Below are positions 1-26,300 of a DNA stretch of 64,000 bases, piece after piece. Under the pieces are notes generated by a model. That model was not told the origin of the DNA. It did no database searches and saw only the letters and a program-made list of their open reading frames with translations. Where the stretch lies: NCBI RefSeq assembly GCF_036324505.1, contig NC_086352.1, forward strand, positions 23,986,637 through 24,050,636, given 5' to 3'. Positions within the stretch are counted from its first letter, which is position 1. Every line of letters begins with the position of its first letter. The translations under genes and the position numbers were made by a program. The stretch comes from Eleginops maclovinus (Eukaryota > Chordata > Actinopteri > Perciformes > Eleginopidae).

Positions 1-10940
<10,940 letters not shown>

Positions 10941-11026
10941 ACGATTTATTGATGATCAAAATAGTTGCCAATTGTTTTTTTTTGTGGATTGACTAATCGA
11001 TTAGTCAACTAATTGTTGCAGCTTAG
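10941..11026. repeat. MITE-like remnant with ACTAATCGATTAGT core
   Basis: The segment reads GATTTATTGATGATCAAAAT, AGTTGCCAATTG, a T run, then the palindrome GACTAATCGATTAGTC and CTAATTGTTGCAGC. This wording recurs through fish genomes as a terminal part of small non-autonomous DNA elements. Only one end is clear here. A weaker echo (ATCAATTAATTGTTGCA) lies near 28690. Confidence 0.55.
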
Positions 11027-14000
11027 TACGCCCCATGGCTGACATAGTATTGTGTAGGTATAGATTTACTTAGGATACACATCGAGCTGCACTCTGCCAG
11101 CAGTGCAGTGGTTTTGATGACAGCGGGTGTGAAGGTGTGTGCTAAAGCAGAGCTGTTAGGAGAACTGTCATCTCGGGGACAATAGAACTATAAGACTCAA
11201 ACCAATTCTCTCAGCAAGAGAACAAATCTCCGCCTGTCAGAGAGATGCAGCGAGGAAAACTTCATCCATCTGACAGCCTGAGTGCTCCTTAATGACTCTG
11301 TCCTTGCTGAAGAGGGCGGGAAAACATACAAGGACTGTCCCATACACCTAAATAACAATTCTCTATTCTCAGGATCTTAGTTCTCAAGAGTCTGGAACTG
11401 TCACATTGTTTTAAAGTGTAATATAAATTATCTTTGAAAAGTGATAAATAATACAGCTCCAACATATAATGATGTGTTATTAAATAGATAACAAGAAATT
11501 GAAAATATTGTTTCAGGTAAATATTTATATTATTATATTTTTTTTTCAACATTGTTAACCCATATGATTTCTAGTTCAAATGTTAATGTAATAAACAGTA
11601 GCAGTTTACTCATTTTAGGGTTTTTATGCCAAAATGTTGGAGTGTAATTACCATAACACCACCCTTCCAGCTCATACAATATACTGTACTGTATAGCTAC
11701 GTATATGCATACTTTTGCAAGCAGACGCAAATTGTAAAATTAGTAGATTAAATTGGGATTGTGTGTCACATTATATAAAATGGCATGGCAAAATAATGTT
11801 TCACCACAGCAAAATCTTACCGCCAAATGTAACTAGGAAAATATGGGAAATTGTAAAGCTATTAAGGTTAAGAGGAAAATGCCAGAGGAATACAACTTTT
11901 CTCATAACTTCCACTTGAAATATAACATAATTTGACCATTAAACGTGTTGCTCCCAAAAAGGCCTCAATTCCCTCACAAAGCAGCAACAGCATTCAAAAT
12001 GTGACATATTGACAATGTTTTCAAATGCCTAAGATGAATTTCCTCCACACATTGTTTTCATTGTCACTCAGAGTAAAGTGAGGGAAGAGGTTGAGAAAAG
12101 ATCAGGATTGGCTAAAATTCAGAAAAAATGGCAAATTCTTAGCGGGAGGAAAACAAACCAGTTTTCAAACGGCTGGGTCAAAGTATATCCAAACAGGGCA
12201 GTGTCAAGAGTATGTCAAAACTGCTGAAAAGGATTTAATAAAGTGAAACCGCTGACATTTTCATGACGTACCTTAATTTGCAAACTAAACACGGTGCTAT
12301 GCAGTTTCAACTTAAATTTCAGACCAATCATCCAAAGAAAACAAAAGGATAAGAGTGGAGTCCCAGGGAGAGTAACACAATGCACTCCAGGAAAGAATCA
12401 GCTCATTGAAAGCCAGAACAAGGGAACACTGAAAATGTGAGAAAAAATAGTCGAACACTTAAACACCCTCTTCCTGTTAAAACCACTAATAACATCTAAG
12501 ATACTCAGATGTCATTAAACCCACCAGGAGGGAAGGAAACACTACACCCAAATTGTGATTGCTTAGCCTTCGCTTTATGTAGCATTAGTAGCAACGCAAT
12601 TCCATTAGCACGCCTAAATGCTCTCGACAATGTGAATACCACTGACTACACCGGATTTTACAATTGTCATTTAAGAAATGATGCACCTATAAGGAAAGTT
12701 AAATCTAACTTTAAAATGCAGTTTGTCAAATGAGAAGCCATAACATATCCAAACAAGTATAACTAGGGATGATTCTCCTTTAATGGGCTTAAGGAGTTTT
12801 GAATAAATGGTAAAACAATTTGCAAGCCCAGTTTAATACCTTAATACTTAAGTTGTGTAAAAGATTCGACTTCCCTGCATACACTGTATGTACCGCAACC
12901 TCTTGCATACTGATACATTCACTGTCTTTTTGGTGCTCATTAGTCAGGTGAACATTTTCGGTTATTTGCGTTATTCAAGCATGAAATTAACAATTCCCTA
13001 AATTACAGTGCCTTTGAAACTGGTTATGCATGATTTAATGTAATGGATGGGTATTGGCACGAATACCAACCTAAATAAATGGATTGGATATCAGCCAGAC
13101 ATGCCACATGAAATATTATTCTTAGTATGATTTTGTTGTTTAATACCAGAACTTGAGTCAGATCGAAGAGGAGCAAGATGACACATGGCGATTACGTGTC
13201 AAACTAACAGTAAAATGATAAAGAAAGGAACAAACCATGATTCATCAAATGCATCATTTGTGCTCGCTCCCTGTGAAACCATCCCACCCAAATACAGCCG
13301 AGGGTCTTTTCCCCGCGTGATACAGTCCCCCTGAAGAGTCCTTATATTTATATCCGTTGTCAGTGCAAAGCTGGAGAGCCGTGCTGGCTCATAAATCTGG
13401 CCATGCTTACAAAGCACAAATTTCCCCCTCATTAGAGCTCCACACCCTGTGAAGGGTCCTGAAATACACCCAGCGTGGAATTCATGCCAATCAACCAGGA
13501 GCAGGAGGACGCTGCTGGAGTCTCTGACACCTCACACTTGTCTAATCTTGGTTGGATATATCATTTCATAACACAACTACTGCGGTTTGATAATCCAAGG
13601 TTAACACATAAAGTCAGCGATAACTGATTAAGATTTTGGTAAAATCCAAAACAATAAGCATATTCTGATATTAGCTCAACAGTGAAAAACTAACTATGCA
13701 TCCATCTGCATCTTAAAGGCCCCGACACCCCAAGCCAATTATTGCCCGTTGGTCAATTTGGAACCGTCGCTGACAGCCATGTTTTTGCAGAGTGTCCTGC
13801 AAGGTTGGCACTTTTCGGCACGGCAGAGAGCCTCTGCAAAATAAATCACTCTGATTGGCTGTTCAACTCAAGCAACTCAGGAAGAGAAAAGGACATGAGG
13901 AAAACAAAAAAACAACTAATTTAAAAACTGCCCTTTTCATATCTCAGCTTATCTCCTCAGATTATTCTACAAGACCATTGTCGTCTGGAATGAAGCTAAC

Positions 14001-17000
14001 TGGGGAATGAGATTGATTTAAAGATGGTCGGCTTTGTTCTAATGTATATATCCTAACAAAAGCGTGTTTATCTACACTCATATGCTGTCAGTTTTCCCTT
14101 CCTGAATGACAAATGCAGACTACATACTCCTGCTGTTATGAAGTTATTTCCTCTCAAGCAGGCAGCGAACATAAGGAAGAGTTAGCCGTGGGCTTTAGTC
14201 TTTGCGTTGTTTTCAAGTGCAAATTCTTGGCCAAGATGCAGGCAACATGAGGCGTCAGAGTGGGCTGCGTGGCTACTAGTTCTTTGATGTATGTTTAGTA
14301 TGTCAGAGCCTTCATGCTTTTCTTCTGGTATACTCTATATGCATTTAAAACACATTTAAGGCTTGTGAAAAATTCACAGCGCTGTGATGTCCATTTTGAT
14401 TACCACACCCCCTCTTGGCTTTATCCTGCACCAATGTTGCCCTGTGGGTGGATACGCCCCATCTTTGAAGCCTAAACCAGAGCCAAAGGGAGGTCTGTTA
14501 TAAAATAGGCTCAATCTATCTCCCCCTCTCCACCTCCCACACCAAGCCATAGCCCTTCACTCAAGCTTCACTCTCTTCTCTCGAGGGAAACATGTATGTC
14601 AGAGACAGCAGGTGCGAAGTGAGATTAGAAAAGCACAGCAAGAGGAGGAGGGGAGGGAGGATGATAATGGGAAGGGAAGTGAAGAAAAACACAAGGATAG
14701 TGTTGACAGCGCATGTGCCCTTGTCTCACTTTGTATGCAGGCAAGTTATGTTTAAGTTAATTCAGTATGCTTGTGCAGCAGCTGTGCACATACACTGCTA
14801 ATAGCCTTTGTTTCTCCTCAGAGAATGTCAGTCATCAGGCCCATATGATGGACAGCTTGGTGGCTGGCACCAGTAGATGAAGAAAGCTCCCAGGCCATCC
14901 ACTCCTCAGAGAAGCAATTATCTCCTAGCCTCAGCTCCACACCATGGGCCTGCATGAGAATGAGCCCATGGCCATGCCTCCGTGTCTGGCATCCTCTCTT
15001 TGGAGATGCAGACCACATACACATCCGACACACAGAGAGACGGATGAACAGCTCGGCTCTACAAAAGGAGAGAGGCAGACAGGATACTGGTGCTCTCCTA
15101 CAGTGTTAAGGTTTCTTGAAAGTGACCTGCTGGAACGGCTAAATGTCTGAGAAATGCAGCATGTCAGCACAGGTGTAAAGTAGGAAGCCTGGGGCTAGAA
15201 TTAAAGCTACAGAAATTGACAGGTGAGGCCCTATGGCCAAGAGCAAGACCAGGTAAGCAGTTCTACAGCAGCCCGGGGGTGAAATGAATGTAAAATACCT
15301 GGATCTGGTCAGTTTTTACATACTAACTTTCAGGCAAGTGGCCTAATAAGTATTGTAAGGTTGTTATGAATTCCTCAGGCGGCACAGCAAGCTCATTACA
15401 TGATGTCTGATATCGTAACGAAAAGCAGCATTAACGGCTCTTTATATATTTTTTTGTAGCCCATAAAAAAACACTTTTTATAATGGGAACATTTTACATA
15501 TTTAGTTGAATGAAATGAATCAACAATAACACTGATGAGGCCACAATTCGGGCTTTGGTTAAAACAAAAACTTTAGATTGAAAAAAAAAACTCTGTACAC
15601 AAAGTGTGATATCAATCTTGTTTGGAATGAACAGCAGGCACATATGGCACATATAAACAAACACAAAACTATAGTCAATATTAGCCTGTTTGCTTATTTG
15701 CTTGCCCAGCCCATCACTTACACTGGTGTTTTGTGTCTGTGCCCAGAACAAACAGCATTTCAAGAGAAGGCATCTGAACCAGCTGACAATGCCTGTACTT
15801 CCCGCAGATTTCTCCTGAGATAAAACTGCAAACATTATCACAGCTGCTCTTTCTATGTATTCTATTTATGAGTGAGCATTTATGAATAAAAAATAAATGA
15901 CATTGACAATTTTTTGGTTATGCCAATAATTACATTGATTTCCTAAACACTGTCTTTTTGAGGCAAATACTATAATCAAATAAAAAGGTTAATAGTCGGA
16001 ATACTATTATGTCTCCATAAACATATAACAGTATCACATGATATACCTATCAGTTGACATAATGATGCTGATGATTATCTGTCATAAGCCATGTTTACCA
16101 TATTGATGCCATTTATCTTTTAGCTCTTAATTTAAGTATAAGAAGCCCTTAAATAACCAAAATACCAACAAATGAAGTTCTACAAACCAACACATTGTAA
16201 CTAAATAAAGTAAGGACAAACGAGTAACACTGCATCATCATGAACAGTCCAAACTATAAACAAATTAACAAATACACAAACGTTAGTCATATAATATGTA
16301 AATGACCTCTATCATGTACGCACTGATTTCCAAAGCGACATCGTTAGTAAGGGTCAACGACACTAAACACTGACTGTCATGATTCAAGGTAGACCATTTC
16401 CTCTAACATCTGTTTAACTTTCCACTAAACAAACGTCTGCCCAGAGATGAGCAAACAAAAGCCTTTCCTAAAGTTTGACATGGCAAATTACCAGAGAACT
16501 AACTATAATGCGTATATAGAATCAGTCCTTGACGTTGCTGATGAACTGATGGTCAGTGAACTTGTTGCTCAAAATCTTCTACAGATGTGTGGAAGTGGCA
16601 ATGAAAGCTTCTGTTCACAAAGCAGCAGCCCCTGTTTTGTTTTTGTAGGCTACTAGGTGATTTCTAGGAAGAGACCTGCCAGAATACACTGACTTTTCTC
16701 AACAAAGCTCTACCGCTGCGTAGATCTGTCACAAAACTTGTCAGGCTAAATAGACATAGCAGAGATTATAACAAGAATGTGTGACCAACACTGACTGTGG
16801 CATCTTTTAATACAAAAATGACATGTCTTTCTTTGTCAAACAAGGAAGCGCCTCAGGCCAGAAATGAGCCCAAATTCCTTCTGCTTTGTTTTTTTCTTCG
16901 CTCTTCTTTTTGTCTCCACCAACTTTATTGTTGCTGCTGTGTACTATGTAGACATAGCTGACAGAGAGACGACACTTAGCACACAGATACACACATAGCA

Positions 17001-20000
17001 ACTCCTGCTTCTCTGTGTGCTCTGCTAATATTTACACTGCCAGGCCGAACACTGCCGCTATTGAGTTTGGCCATTCAAAGTAATGTTTGACTTGTATTAG
17101 AACAACAGTGAGGGAGCAGCGTCTGGGCAATAAGGCCACTGCTCCTCAGGTTGAGTCCAGATAGAAAGACTGAGGGCGTGGACTAATGTCATCTTTTTAC
17201 ACTAGTTAAATATTTAGTGACTTTTCTGTGTTGCTTTGTTTTTTGTTCTGCTCTTTTAGATATGTGGAGGTGTGTGATTTGACTAATGTGTGGTGCTGTA
17301 TAATCTGACATTTGCTTTGTTTCTTGTTCAACGTGAGCAAGTTGTGAAGGCTAAAGACAAAGACAGACTTATTAATATCAGATTTAGTATTATCAGGTGT
17401 TATTCACAGAACCAGTCTACAAAGGAAAGACAACTGCAAGGGCTATTGTTTGTGATGAAAACAAATCCATTTGAAATGACACCAAATCAAAGAAAGAGGT
17501 GAGGTTTTGCGGAACAACCTGACTGACCTGAAGAGCAAATCCGTTGACTTTGTGAAACATTAGCTTGAGCTGTTATTTGTTTTTACAGTCTCTGATAGAC
17601 AGCAGGCGGAGTTTACCGACCATAAGTCTGTCATCATCATCGCTGCAGGAGGTCATAAAAGTTTACAAACAGATTATTCAGTGTCTAGCACTTAACTGTT
17701 AAGCCGACCCAGTGTCTCTCCCATGCTCAACAAAGCTTACAGATGTCTCTCAAACAAAGAAACCTGCCCCTTTAACAGTATCCTCCACATATTATACAAT
17801 GGAGATGGATAAAAAAAAGACTGACAGAAAAATGCAGACATATCAAAGGAGTATGGTACAGAAAGATTTTTAATATACATGTGAGAGCAGCAGCGGTGGG
17901 GGTGGGGCAGGGCAGGTACACAACATCAGTTCCTGAGGTGAGCATCTTTCATGGTTAGTACTGCCATCTCCTGGTGATACATATTTAGTATTCATAAGGG
18001 TTTAGCACAATGTCAATAATGGGTTTTACCACCAGATTGACTGAAATGAAAGGTTTAACAAAAATATTAAAGATTTGCTTGGGTAAAGAAATGCGATGTT
18101 GAATATACAATCTTGATTAAAACAATTTAATTAACAAACACTAATTCCTGTGAAAGACTAGGACATGTTTCTTTGAATTTCCGAGCGGGTTAGAGATAAA
18201 TTCAATTTGTTTTTATTTGACTCGACTACAGGCAGACTTTTGAGCCCTCATTTGAGCCCTTCATGTACTTGTGTCCTTGTGACTTTAAAGTGCTCTTTCT
18301 GGCTATAAGTTAGGGACTGATGTTCCTCAATTGTTTTTGAATAAACAGACTGTGGAAACACATTTCCTGAAGAGTAAATGATCCATCACTATCTAAATAG
18401 TGGAATCTGCAGATGAAATAGCATGAAATGGTTTAGCAGCAGTTGAAAAGTAAGGGGTGAAAGCAGGTAGGTGAATTGTCCGCTGAGGTCAAATCCGTCA
18501 AAGCTGTTGTAATGGAAGGTGAGAATCAGGCCTCCAAACTGCAACTTCTCAGGTTTATAATGTAATTTACATTTCGACATCTTCAGCAATCAATGCAATT
18601 GTAACATTACAATGATAGTAAAACTACTGGCTGCTTTCTGAAGAGTGTACATGGGCTCTGTCCTTTTGATCTAACCTCAGATTTCCATTTCCTGTCCAAA
18701 AGAGATTTTGGCTTGTTCAGGTGTTCTTCTGCAAAGTTCAGTCTTGCTTTCTTCTGGCTCCTCTCAAAGTGAGATTCCCGAGGATTTTGTATTATGTCGC
18801 CCTCTTTTACCGAGTTGGCAACAAATTGTCTCGGTTTAAATGGACTTACGTGGTGCCTGAAGGTCAGCTTGAATCTACTTGGCAGGTGACTGAGGTGCTA
18901 TCTCTGGTATTTGAGCAACATTTGATCCCTGGCCACATTCTGAGAACTAAATTACTGTGCCATGGGCTATAAACATCACAACAACATGTGGTTTTGTGAG
19001 AACAAGAACACAAAGTTCCCTGTGAGGTGAAGACCTGATACTGTCTTCAATTGGTTAACATTGTGTATTTTTTTCATGTACAAAGTAGCACAAAAATGGT
19101 CAAATAAGTGTTTTCTTATATTTCGAGATTATCTGCTAATGCCAAAAATATTTCAATCACTTCCTTAAAAATAATACTGAATATTTAGTGAAATATGACA
19201 TTGAGTTGCAAGGATGCACATGGTATTAGAGTTGTTTAAAATGCTTTGCATAATGGTGCAAAGTTTTGCCAAATATCTAAAAAGCAAAACGCCTGTCAAC
19301 AAATATATACTTGTTGAAGCTATTCGTTCCCCAAATACAAGCTGGTCAGTACCAACTGTGTGACCGATATCGCTCCCTCATATTAGCGGAGGCAATTATC
19401 CCTCTATTTTGGCACACGGCTTGACAGTTAACATTTTATTGTTGGCGGAAGCCCTTTTATTTTTTTAAGACAAAGCCTCCGCAACACGTAACTCTTTTCA
19501 TCACACCACTGCCAATAAACATTAGACAAATATTAGCTTTGGCAGGACATGACAGCCTCTCAGAAAAGTAAAAGTCATTTGGCCATATTAAATGGTTTAT
19601 AGATTTAACAACGGAATAGAAAAAAAGAGAACAAAGACAAAGGGAACAGAAGAGAAGAGAAGGGGAGGTGCTAGGGAGGGTGGAGTACAGTGTGCATTGT
19701 TTAAATGTGTTTTAGCAAATAAAGGTAATGCAGAGCAAACATGGATATTGAGGGACATAAGTTGGCAAACCTTCGATAAAATAGTCTGAATTGAAAATGT
19801 CTATAAAAAAACACACATCACAAAGTAACACACAGTTCTAGTATGAGCTGCTGAATAACCCAAAGTAATTGTTGACATTTAAAAACAAATCGGTCTGCTG
19901 AGGAAAAAAACAGGCAGTTAGATGATCAGACAAATTGAAAACAAACATCAAGGTTAGCAATGTTCCTAAGGTAGTTTTAAAAGTATATGCAACCAAATGG

Positions 20001-23000
20001 GAGTATTGCCTATTGTAGAGGCCAAAATCATATAGAAATACAACTGATAATCAACTTAAAATAACACTGCCGCTGAGGCACCAGTTAGCCTAGCGAAACT
20101 TACGCAGTACATCAATCTACGTTTGTGCATTTATTTCCATGATCCAATATCATTAACAAAAGAACAATGAACATAGTTTCCTATCGATTCCTTTCCTATG
20201 GCCGTCCTTGTTGCTTGAATCACTCTGGTAAAAAACACAGGTGCCTACTAGTGCTATACTCCCACCACCAATATATACAATTAGACCAGGTGCCCTATCA
20301 CCCAGTGCCCAAACATGCCTTCCAATAAAAAGCTTCAAAACTACTAACTCACTTATCACTCAATAACAACACAAAATAAGGATACATTCACTGTAAACAA
20401 AAACAGCAAGAAAATAAATGTTTAACTAATAGTATAAAGCAATATATAGCTCCAACACCTACGTATATGTGTGCACTCACTTTCAGTTTACACGTTACAT
20501 GTTAGTCTGGTAGAGAGATGATGGCTCATCTAATATTCTGACCGCTTAGGTTTACGGTTAAGTTTCCAGGAGAATTACTTTTGTAACTAAGCTGTTGCTA
20601 AAGATCCTACATGACTCAGTGCTAAAATCCAAGATTGTTTCCTCGTCAGAGAGATCTTGCGTCAGTCTTAAGTGCTCCAGTGTTGGGGGTTTAAACTTGA
20701 CAAAGTATTTCTAAGTGTCTAAAATACAATAGAAGTCATTTCAGAGGCTTTCACTCGACTAATCACCATCATCATCTCTAGCAATGTATATTTTTTTATA
20801 CAACTTTAAATGTTAAGTAGCATCTGACATGAAAGCTATGTCATTGTCAACAGCTAATTACAGGGTTATTGTGTGATCACAATCAATGTGACAATGTCGG
20901 CTTTGCTAGAAAGAGCTTTTCTAAAATACCCTACAAAAAAAACAAATTCAGTATGCTATTTTCTTGTAACCAGTGTGAGCTCAGTTGAAAAGGAAAGCAA
21001 TTATGTCTCTTTTGAAAAGCCACTTGGACAGCTCTTGTGGCAGCCTGTGAGTAGCCCCACTCATACATGACTCATTTCTACTCATTTTCATCCAGCGACT
21101 GAAAATGCACCACACTCTACTGCTCCTGCCAGCTTTGGTGCAATTATACTCGGGGCTCCTCCATACACTTATCTTCTCCATCTGAGGCCAACCCGGGCTC
21201 TAATAACTACATGCTTTCCAATCCAGCATCTTGAATTGTAGAATATTTCAATAGAAGAAGAAAAAAAAAAAATCCCTTATTAAGGGTAAAGATTTCAAAA
21301 TATAAAATTAGATCTAGCTTTTCAAGCGAAATCCCAACATCAAAAATGACATTGTTCCTTTTATCCATGACAGAACTGTGAACAACTGGCTGAATCAGAA
21401 ATTGATAAGGTTTTAACATTAGCTTGATTCTGATGTTGATGTGGATATTAAATTATTTTTATGCACAGATTTCATCTCTGAAATCATTATATCTGACAAA
21501 ACTATTTACCAGGAAAAAAGATGTGGGGAATCTATATGCAAAAAAATTGGAAGCATCACAAACATAATCATATGTAACTAAAAACAACAACACTGTTAAT
21601 GGCTAAACAATTTTCAATAATAACTTGATTACTTAAATTATCAATTCATTTGTTTTGTAAATCAAAAGGAAATATTCAAATAATGCAATCATGTATTTCC
21701 TAATAATACAAACTAAATTAAATGTGTGTATCAAACACGTGTTTCTCTTCTTCTTGTCTTACAGTAAATGGCACTGACAGTTAATAAGAGCAAAGGTGCA
21801 GAGGGCCTTTATTTATGGTTTCCAAGAGTCGAGATAAACATTGATATCATATAACCATATACCTAGCTGTCATTTATTTGATCAGAACAGCTATGGCAGT
21901 GTTATCTTGACCAAATTACGATCCTGTCCCACGCTGCAAGATAGGTCTTAAAGATTGATAAGGATGAAGGGATTTAATAGGGACGTTAAAACAATAAACT
22001 GGAAGGAAAAGCAAACAGTGCAGGAGTCTCTGGTCGCCGCCAACCGACATTTTCAGTCATTAAAACTGGTTTCTTCATATAAAAAGTGTGAATTACCAAG
22101 TAAACCTTAATCCTTTAGTAGTAACACCACCATAAAAGTGAAGCAAATAAAAACTATTGACACTGTCCCTGCTGTAGTTTTGTTTAAGTCACACCTACAC
22201 ACTCTCAATTCTCCTTAATTTTAACTAGTCAAAGCCTTCCCAGTATTCTGACCTTGTACATATCAGATAGCTTTTATTTGCTAAACAACAACAGAACACG
22301 ATTTGCCATTGTGAAATGATAAATAAGTGACTTATTCTATGAACACACAGACGTCGGCACATTTTATTCGTGTTTTTCACAAACGTAAGCCACATCAAAC
22401 ACTCCAAAATGCAAACACAGAGTACATTAGGTGAAGCTGTTTTAGACGGCTACAGCTATGCTTCTTGAAGATAAGGAAAAATGGTTTGAATGCCAATGTA
22501 GTCTTCACCATATAATTAATTTACTTTAGTCCTCGGAACAGCAAGGAAGTTTTCTTCCGCAATACTCCTAGCAGTCCACCGTGGCCAGGGTCTCTCGCAT
22601 GGAGTAATACTCCCCTAGTCAGGGAGACCAAAGGACTGAACTATAGCTTTAATATAATCTAGAAAAAAGAATGCATCTCAAGGTCAACACCAAGGCTCAC
22701 CTGATACGATGAAAAAGACTTATTTAAATGGGCACTTTTAACAACCAACACTGCAAATGTAAATTCCAACTTCAGTGTGTTTGCTTATTCTTTCACTGAT
22801 ATGTGTTGTTAGATGTGTGTTTGCCTGCATGTGTTTAACCTTTTTATATACTTCTTCATTAATCAAACACGATTCATCAGGTATGTGGTATATAAGAGAG
22901 CACAATACCATTGTAATTTAAAAATTATTCAAATACAAAACATTCTGTAAACTTCGCAGCCAAAGGTTTCTGGCTGCCAGTCTGGCATCCATTTCTAAAA

Positions 23001-23366
23001 GCTACTTTAGCCACTTTTATGGTAAAAACCACAACACTTATATTTATTCCACAGAGCACCTTTTAATGTATATGGGATTCAATCATTTTGTAAAATAACC
23101 GAAGACAAGACTGAGGAGTGGATTTATTTTTGCATAAGGATATGGCTGAAAGTGCTGGGGGGGAAAGAAAGAAGCTGGTTCCATGTGTAGTGATGCAGAT
23201 AGCTTATTTGCATTAATAATGTGAGTAGATGTATGAAAAAAATTTAAAAATCAGACGTGACTTCTGAATTATATTGTAGTGACAAATGGACACCCGAACA
23301 ACATGGTAAAAAGCTCAAAGCCGTAAAGTCAAAAAGGAGACTGGGAGTTTTCAACATGGATGATAA

Positions 23367-23393
23367 AGAGAGTGATAGAGTGATAGAGTGATA
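23367..23393. repeat. Short tandem repeat (GATAGAGT)3
   Basis: Three near-perfect 8-bp units. No coding context. Confidence 0.8.
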
Positions 23394-26300
23394 GGAAACC
23401 ACACAAACTAGACTTTAATGAGTGAGGGTCGATGAAGATCAGTCTCAACTCTGTCATCACAGAGATGACACAGCCAGTAAAAGTCAGCCCAGGATTCACA
23501 GCGCCTTAGCAAAACCACACCACTGACAGCTGCAGAAACCGAGAGCTCTGCCAGGAACACAAGGAAAACATCCAACCCACTTTGCCTGAGAGTGTTTATC
23601 CCTCAACAATGCCTTCCAATATTTCTGTGGATGCAAAAACCAAGAGCTTTCATTGTTCTTGGCAGGGACCTCCATGTCCTGGTTGGTGTTGACGAGGAAC
23701 TAGCTTAACGGCAATCGCTTGCAAATGTATTTATCTTTTACAGCTCATGAATTCAACCATTTTCTGCCAGGGCTAAAGCCAGGGAGAGTGAGGCCTTTAT
23801 TTAGAACGCCTTAAGAACAATAATTTGACTTGCATCATATCTATTCATGCTTTATTATGGGTACAACCAAGGTGACTCAATGCATTACAGTGAGCTATTC
23901 TAATAGTTGGTGAGCTTTAAAGCAAAAGGAGTCATTACCCAAATACAGAGCAATGGGATGCCAAATGAGGCCTGTAAGTGAAACAAAGCCAGATTAGCAC
24001 ATTTCTCTCCTCTGACTAAAGGAGCATCGTTCTGTGTGGATAAAGGTTAAGACCCTCTGTAATCTATTTATAATATTTGTTTCCATTATGTTTGTGCTGT
24101 GGCACATGGTGTAGCCCCGCTCATCACTAGCATTCCTGAATAGGATTTTGTACAGTCAAATTCAAAAGTTATGGATATGGTATTAAGACTGTGTCACAAG
24201 CGGATGCACTTTTTGAGAGCAGCTTCTGTTTCATAATGGGAGCAATATGGTGGCGTACAAAGCACGGCACATTCAGTAATGTGGGGATTATGGCTAGAGG
24301 AGGGTTTTGCATAAAACCAAGGATGGAAAACATTGTCTCAGTTTACCTTTCCTTGCTCTTAGCCTCAACTGTCACTAAAGAAGAATTCAAAAACTATTTT
24401 AAGTAAAAACTAACAGTTTAACTGTTAAAAATCGGCATGCCAACCTGCTGACATTTGGCAGTTTTAATGTTTATCATTGCAACTGTCAAAGATTACCGTC
24501 TACCGACTATACTAACATTTGCTAACCAAAGCACAGCCGAGGCCAATGGGAATGTTGTTCGTTTTGCAGGTATATATATGATATGGCAATCCATTTGTGA
24601 TTGTCAATATTTGTTGGACCAAAGCACCGACCAACAGTCCAACCACCTAGCCAACATCACCATCCCGAGAGGCACAGAGCAGGGCTAAAGCTTTTATTGT
24701 TAGGAAGCATTGTGCTCCTTACAACTCATGAGATAATGTTCATAGAAGATAAACCACTGAGAAAGACTTTTATCCACTATTGCTTTTAAGTTGTGCTTTC
24801 TCTTAAAAATACAAAACTTGTAGCAGCTGCAGAGTAGAATCAAGTCCGTAAATAGACAAGCAAAAGCATGAATATCTAGACCAACAAGAACTTCCTTCTC
24901 CCTGTAAAGTGGTAATGCTCCAATTGCTGGAGCACATCTGCATCCCGAAGTCCCCCCATTCCAACATATTAGCTCCCAGACAGTCGCAGCCGTGACATAT
25001 TGAGATGTACTGCAAGAACTGTGCTCTGGGCACCGAGTGATGTACAGCTAATGCACTTTGGTAATGTATTATTTAGAGAATGACCTTGCTAATTGAGTTT
25101 TAATGTCAGTGGCCGCTCTCCCACATGTGTTTGACCGAGCAAAGGGGAAAGTTTGGATGTTGATAGATTACCGCTGGCCGCTGGTGGCAGCTCCAAAGGT
25201 CATGGGCATCTCAGGGGCAACCACAACAACCTCATCTGATTTAAAGCAACCCTTACTGCTTTATTCACACCTGTGTACAGTTTACTTGTGTTTGAAATGG
25301 CAGACATTAATAAAAAAGCTTGCCATTTCATAAAAGTGTTTCATATAAGGAAACCTGTGCATATGTATAGCTATGATTAACACAGTAAACAATAGGTTTC
25401 CTCAGAGGCATAAAGTCAATTACACTGAGAGCTTCAAATAAGATAATGTAGATGTATACAAACCACCCAGCAAATGTTAGTTGCTACTGCAAACACTCAA
25501 AATATGAGATTGTCATTAAAAACATATCTCACAGCTCTGCAAGGATAAGAGAAAACTGTTAAATGTTTACGAGTTGAACTGAATCTAAGCTGGGAAACCG
25601 AACAAGGTTTGTAAGTTGGATTTCTGAATATGCTCCCTGAATAAACAAGGAGAAATTTGCATTTTAAACAGCAACACTTTCTGCGCCACAGCTTTGTGGA
25701 AATCATTAGTTACACACTTCCTTGCAATTATTTTGCAAGTTCACCCCACAAGTTGTCTATGATAGGAAGGCACAGAGAAGGCTCTAGTCTTTATGAGAAT
25801 CATTCACCCAGAGCACAAGATAAAGCAGAGCAATAACTTATTTCTAAAAATCCCAACCGGCTAATTAACATTGTGAATTCAACCAGAAAGTCAGTATTCC
25901 TCTGACTCAAGTAATTGCATTGATGTGTGAGCCACAATTTAACGGCTCAAATAGAGAGCTGCTTTGGCTCCAATAAAAGACGCTATTTCCTCAACTCAAA
26001 GTCTGTAACAAGGTTTTTTTTTTGTGGCATAATCAAGTTTAGCTTTACCTGAGCTCATTTGATGATTTAATATACTTAAATGAGTTTTCCTTCCAAGGTT
26101 AATTATGAAGCCCTGGATTTAATTTGCCACTGTGCAATTGCTTATTTATAAAAATGTCTTCAGTTCTGCTCTGAGCTAATGTGATTATTGGATTGAACTG
26201 AATACCAGCCAAAGCGTGTTGTGTGCTGAAGCCTGCTGATGAGTTTGAAGGGTCACTATAATGAACAGGGCCGGGCTGTAAAAAACAACGGATGCAAAGG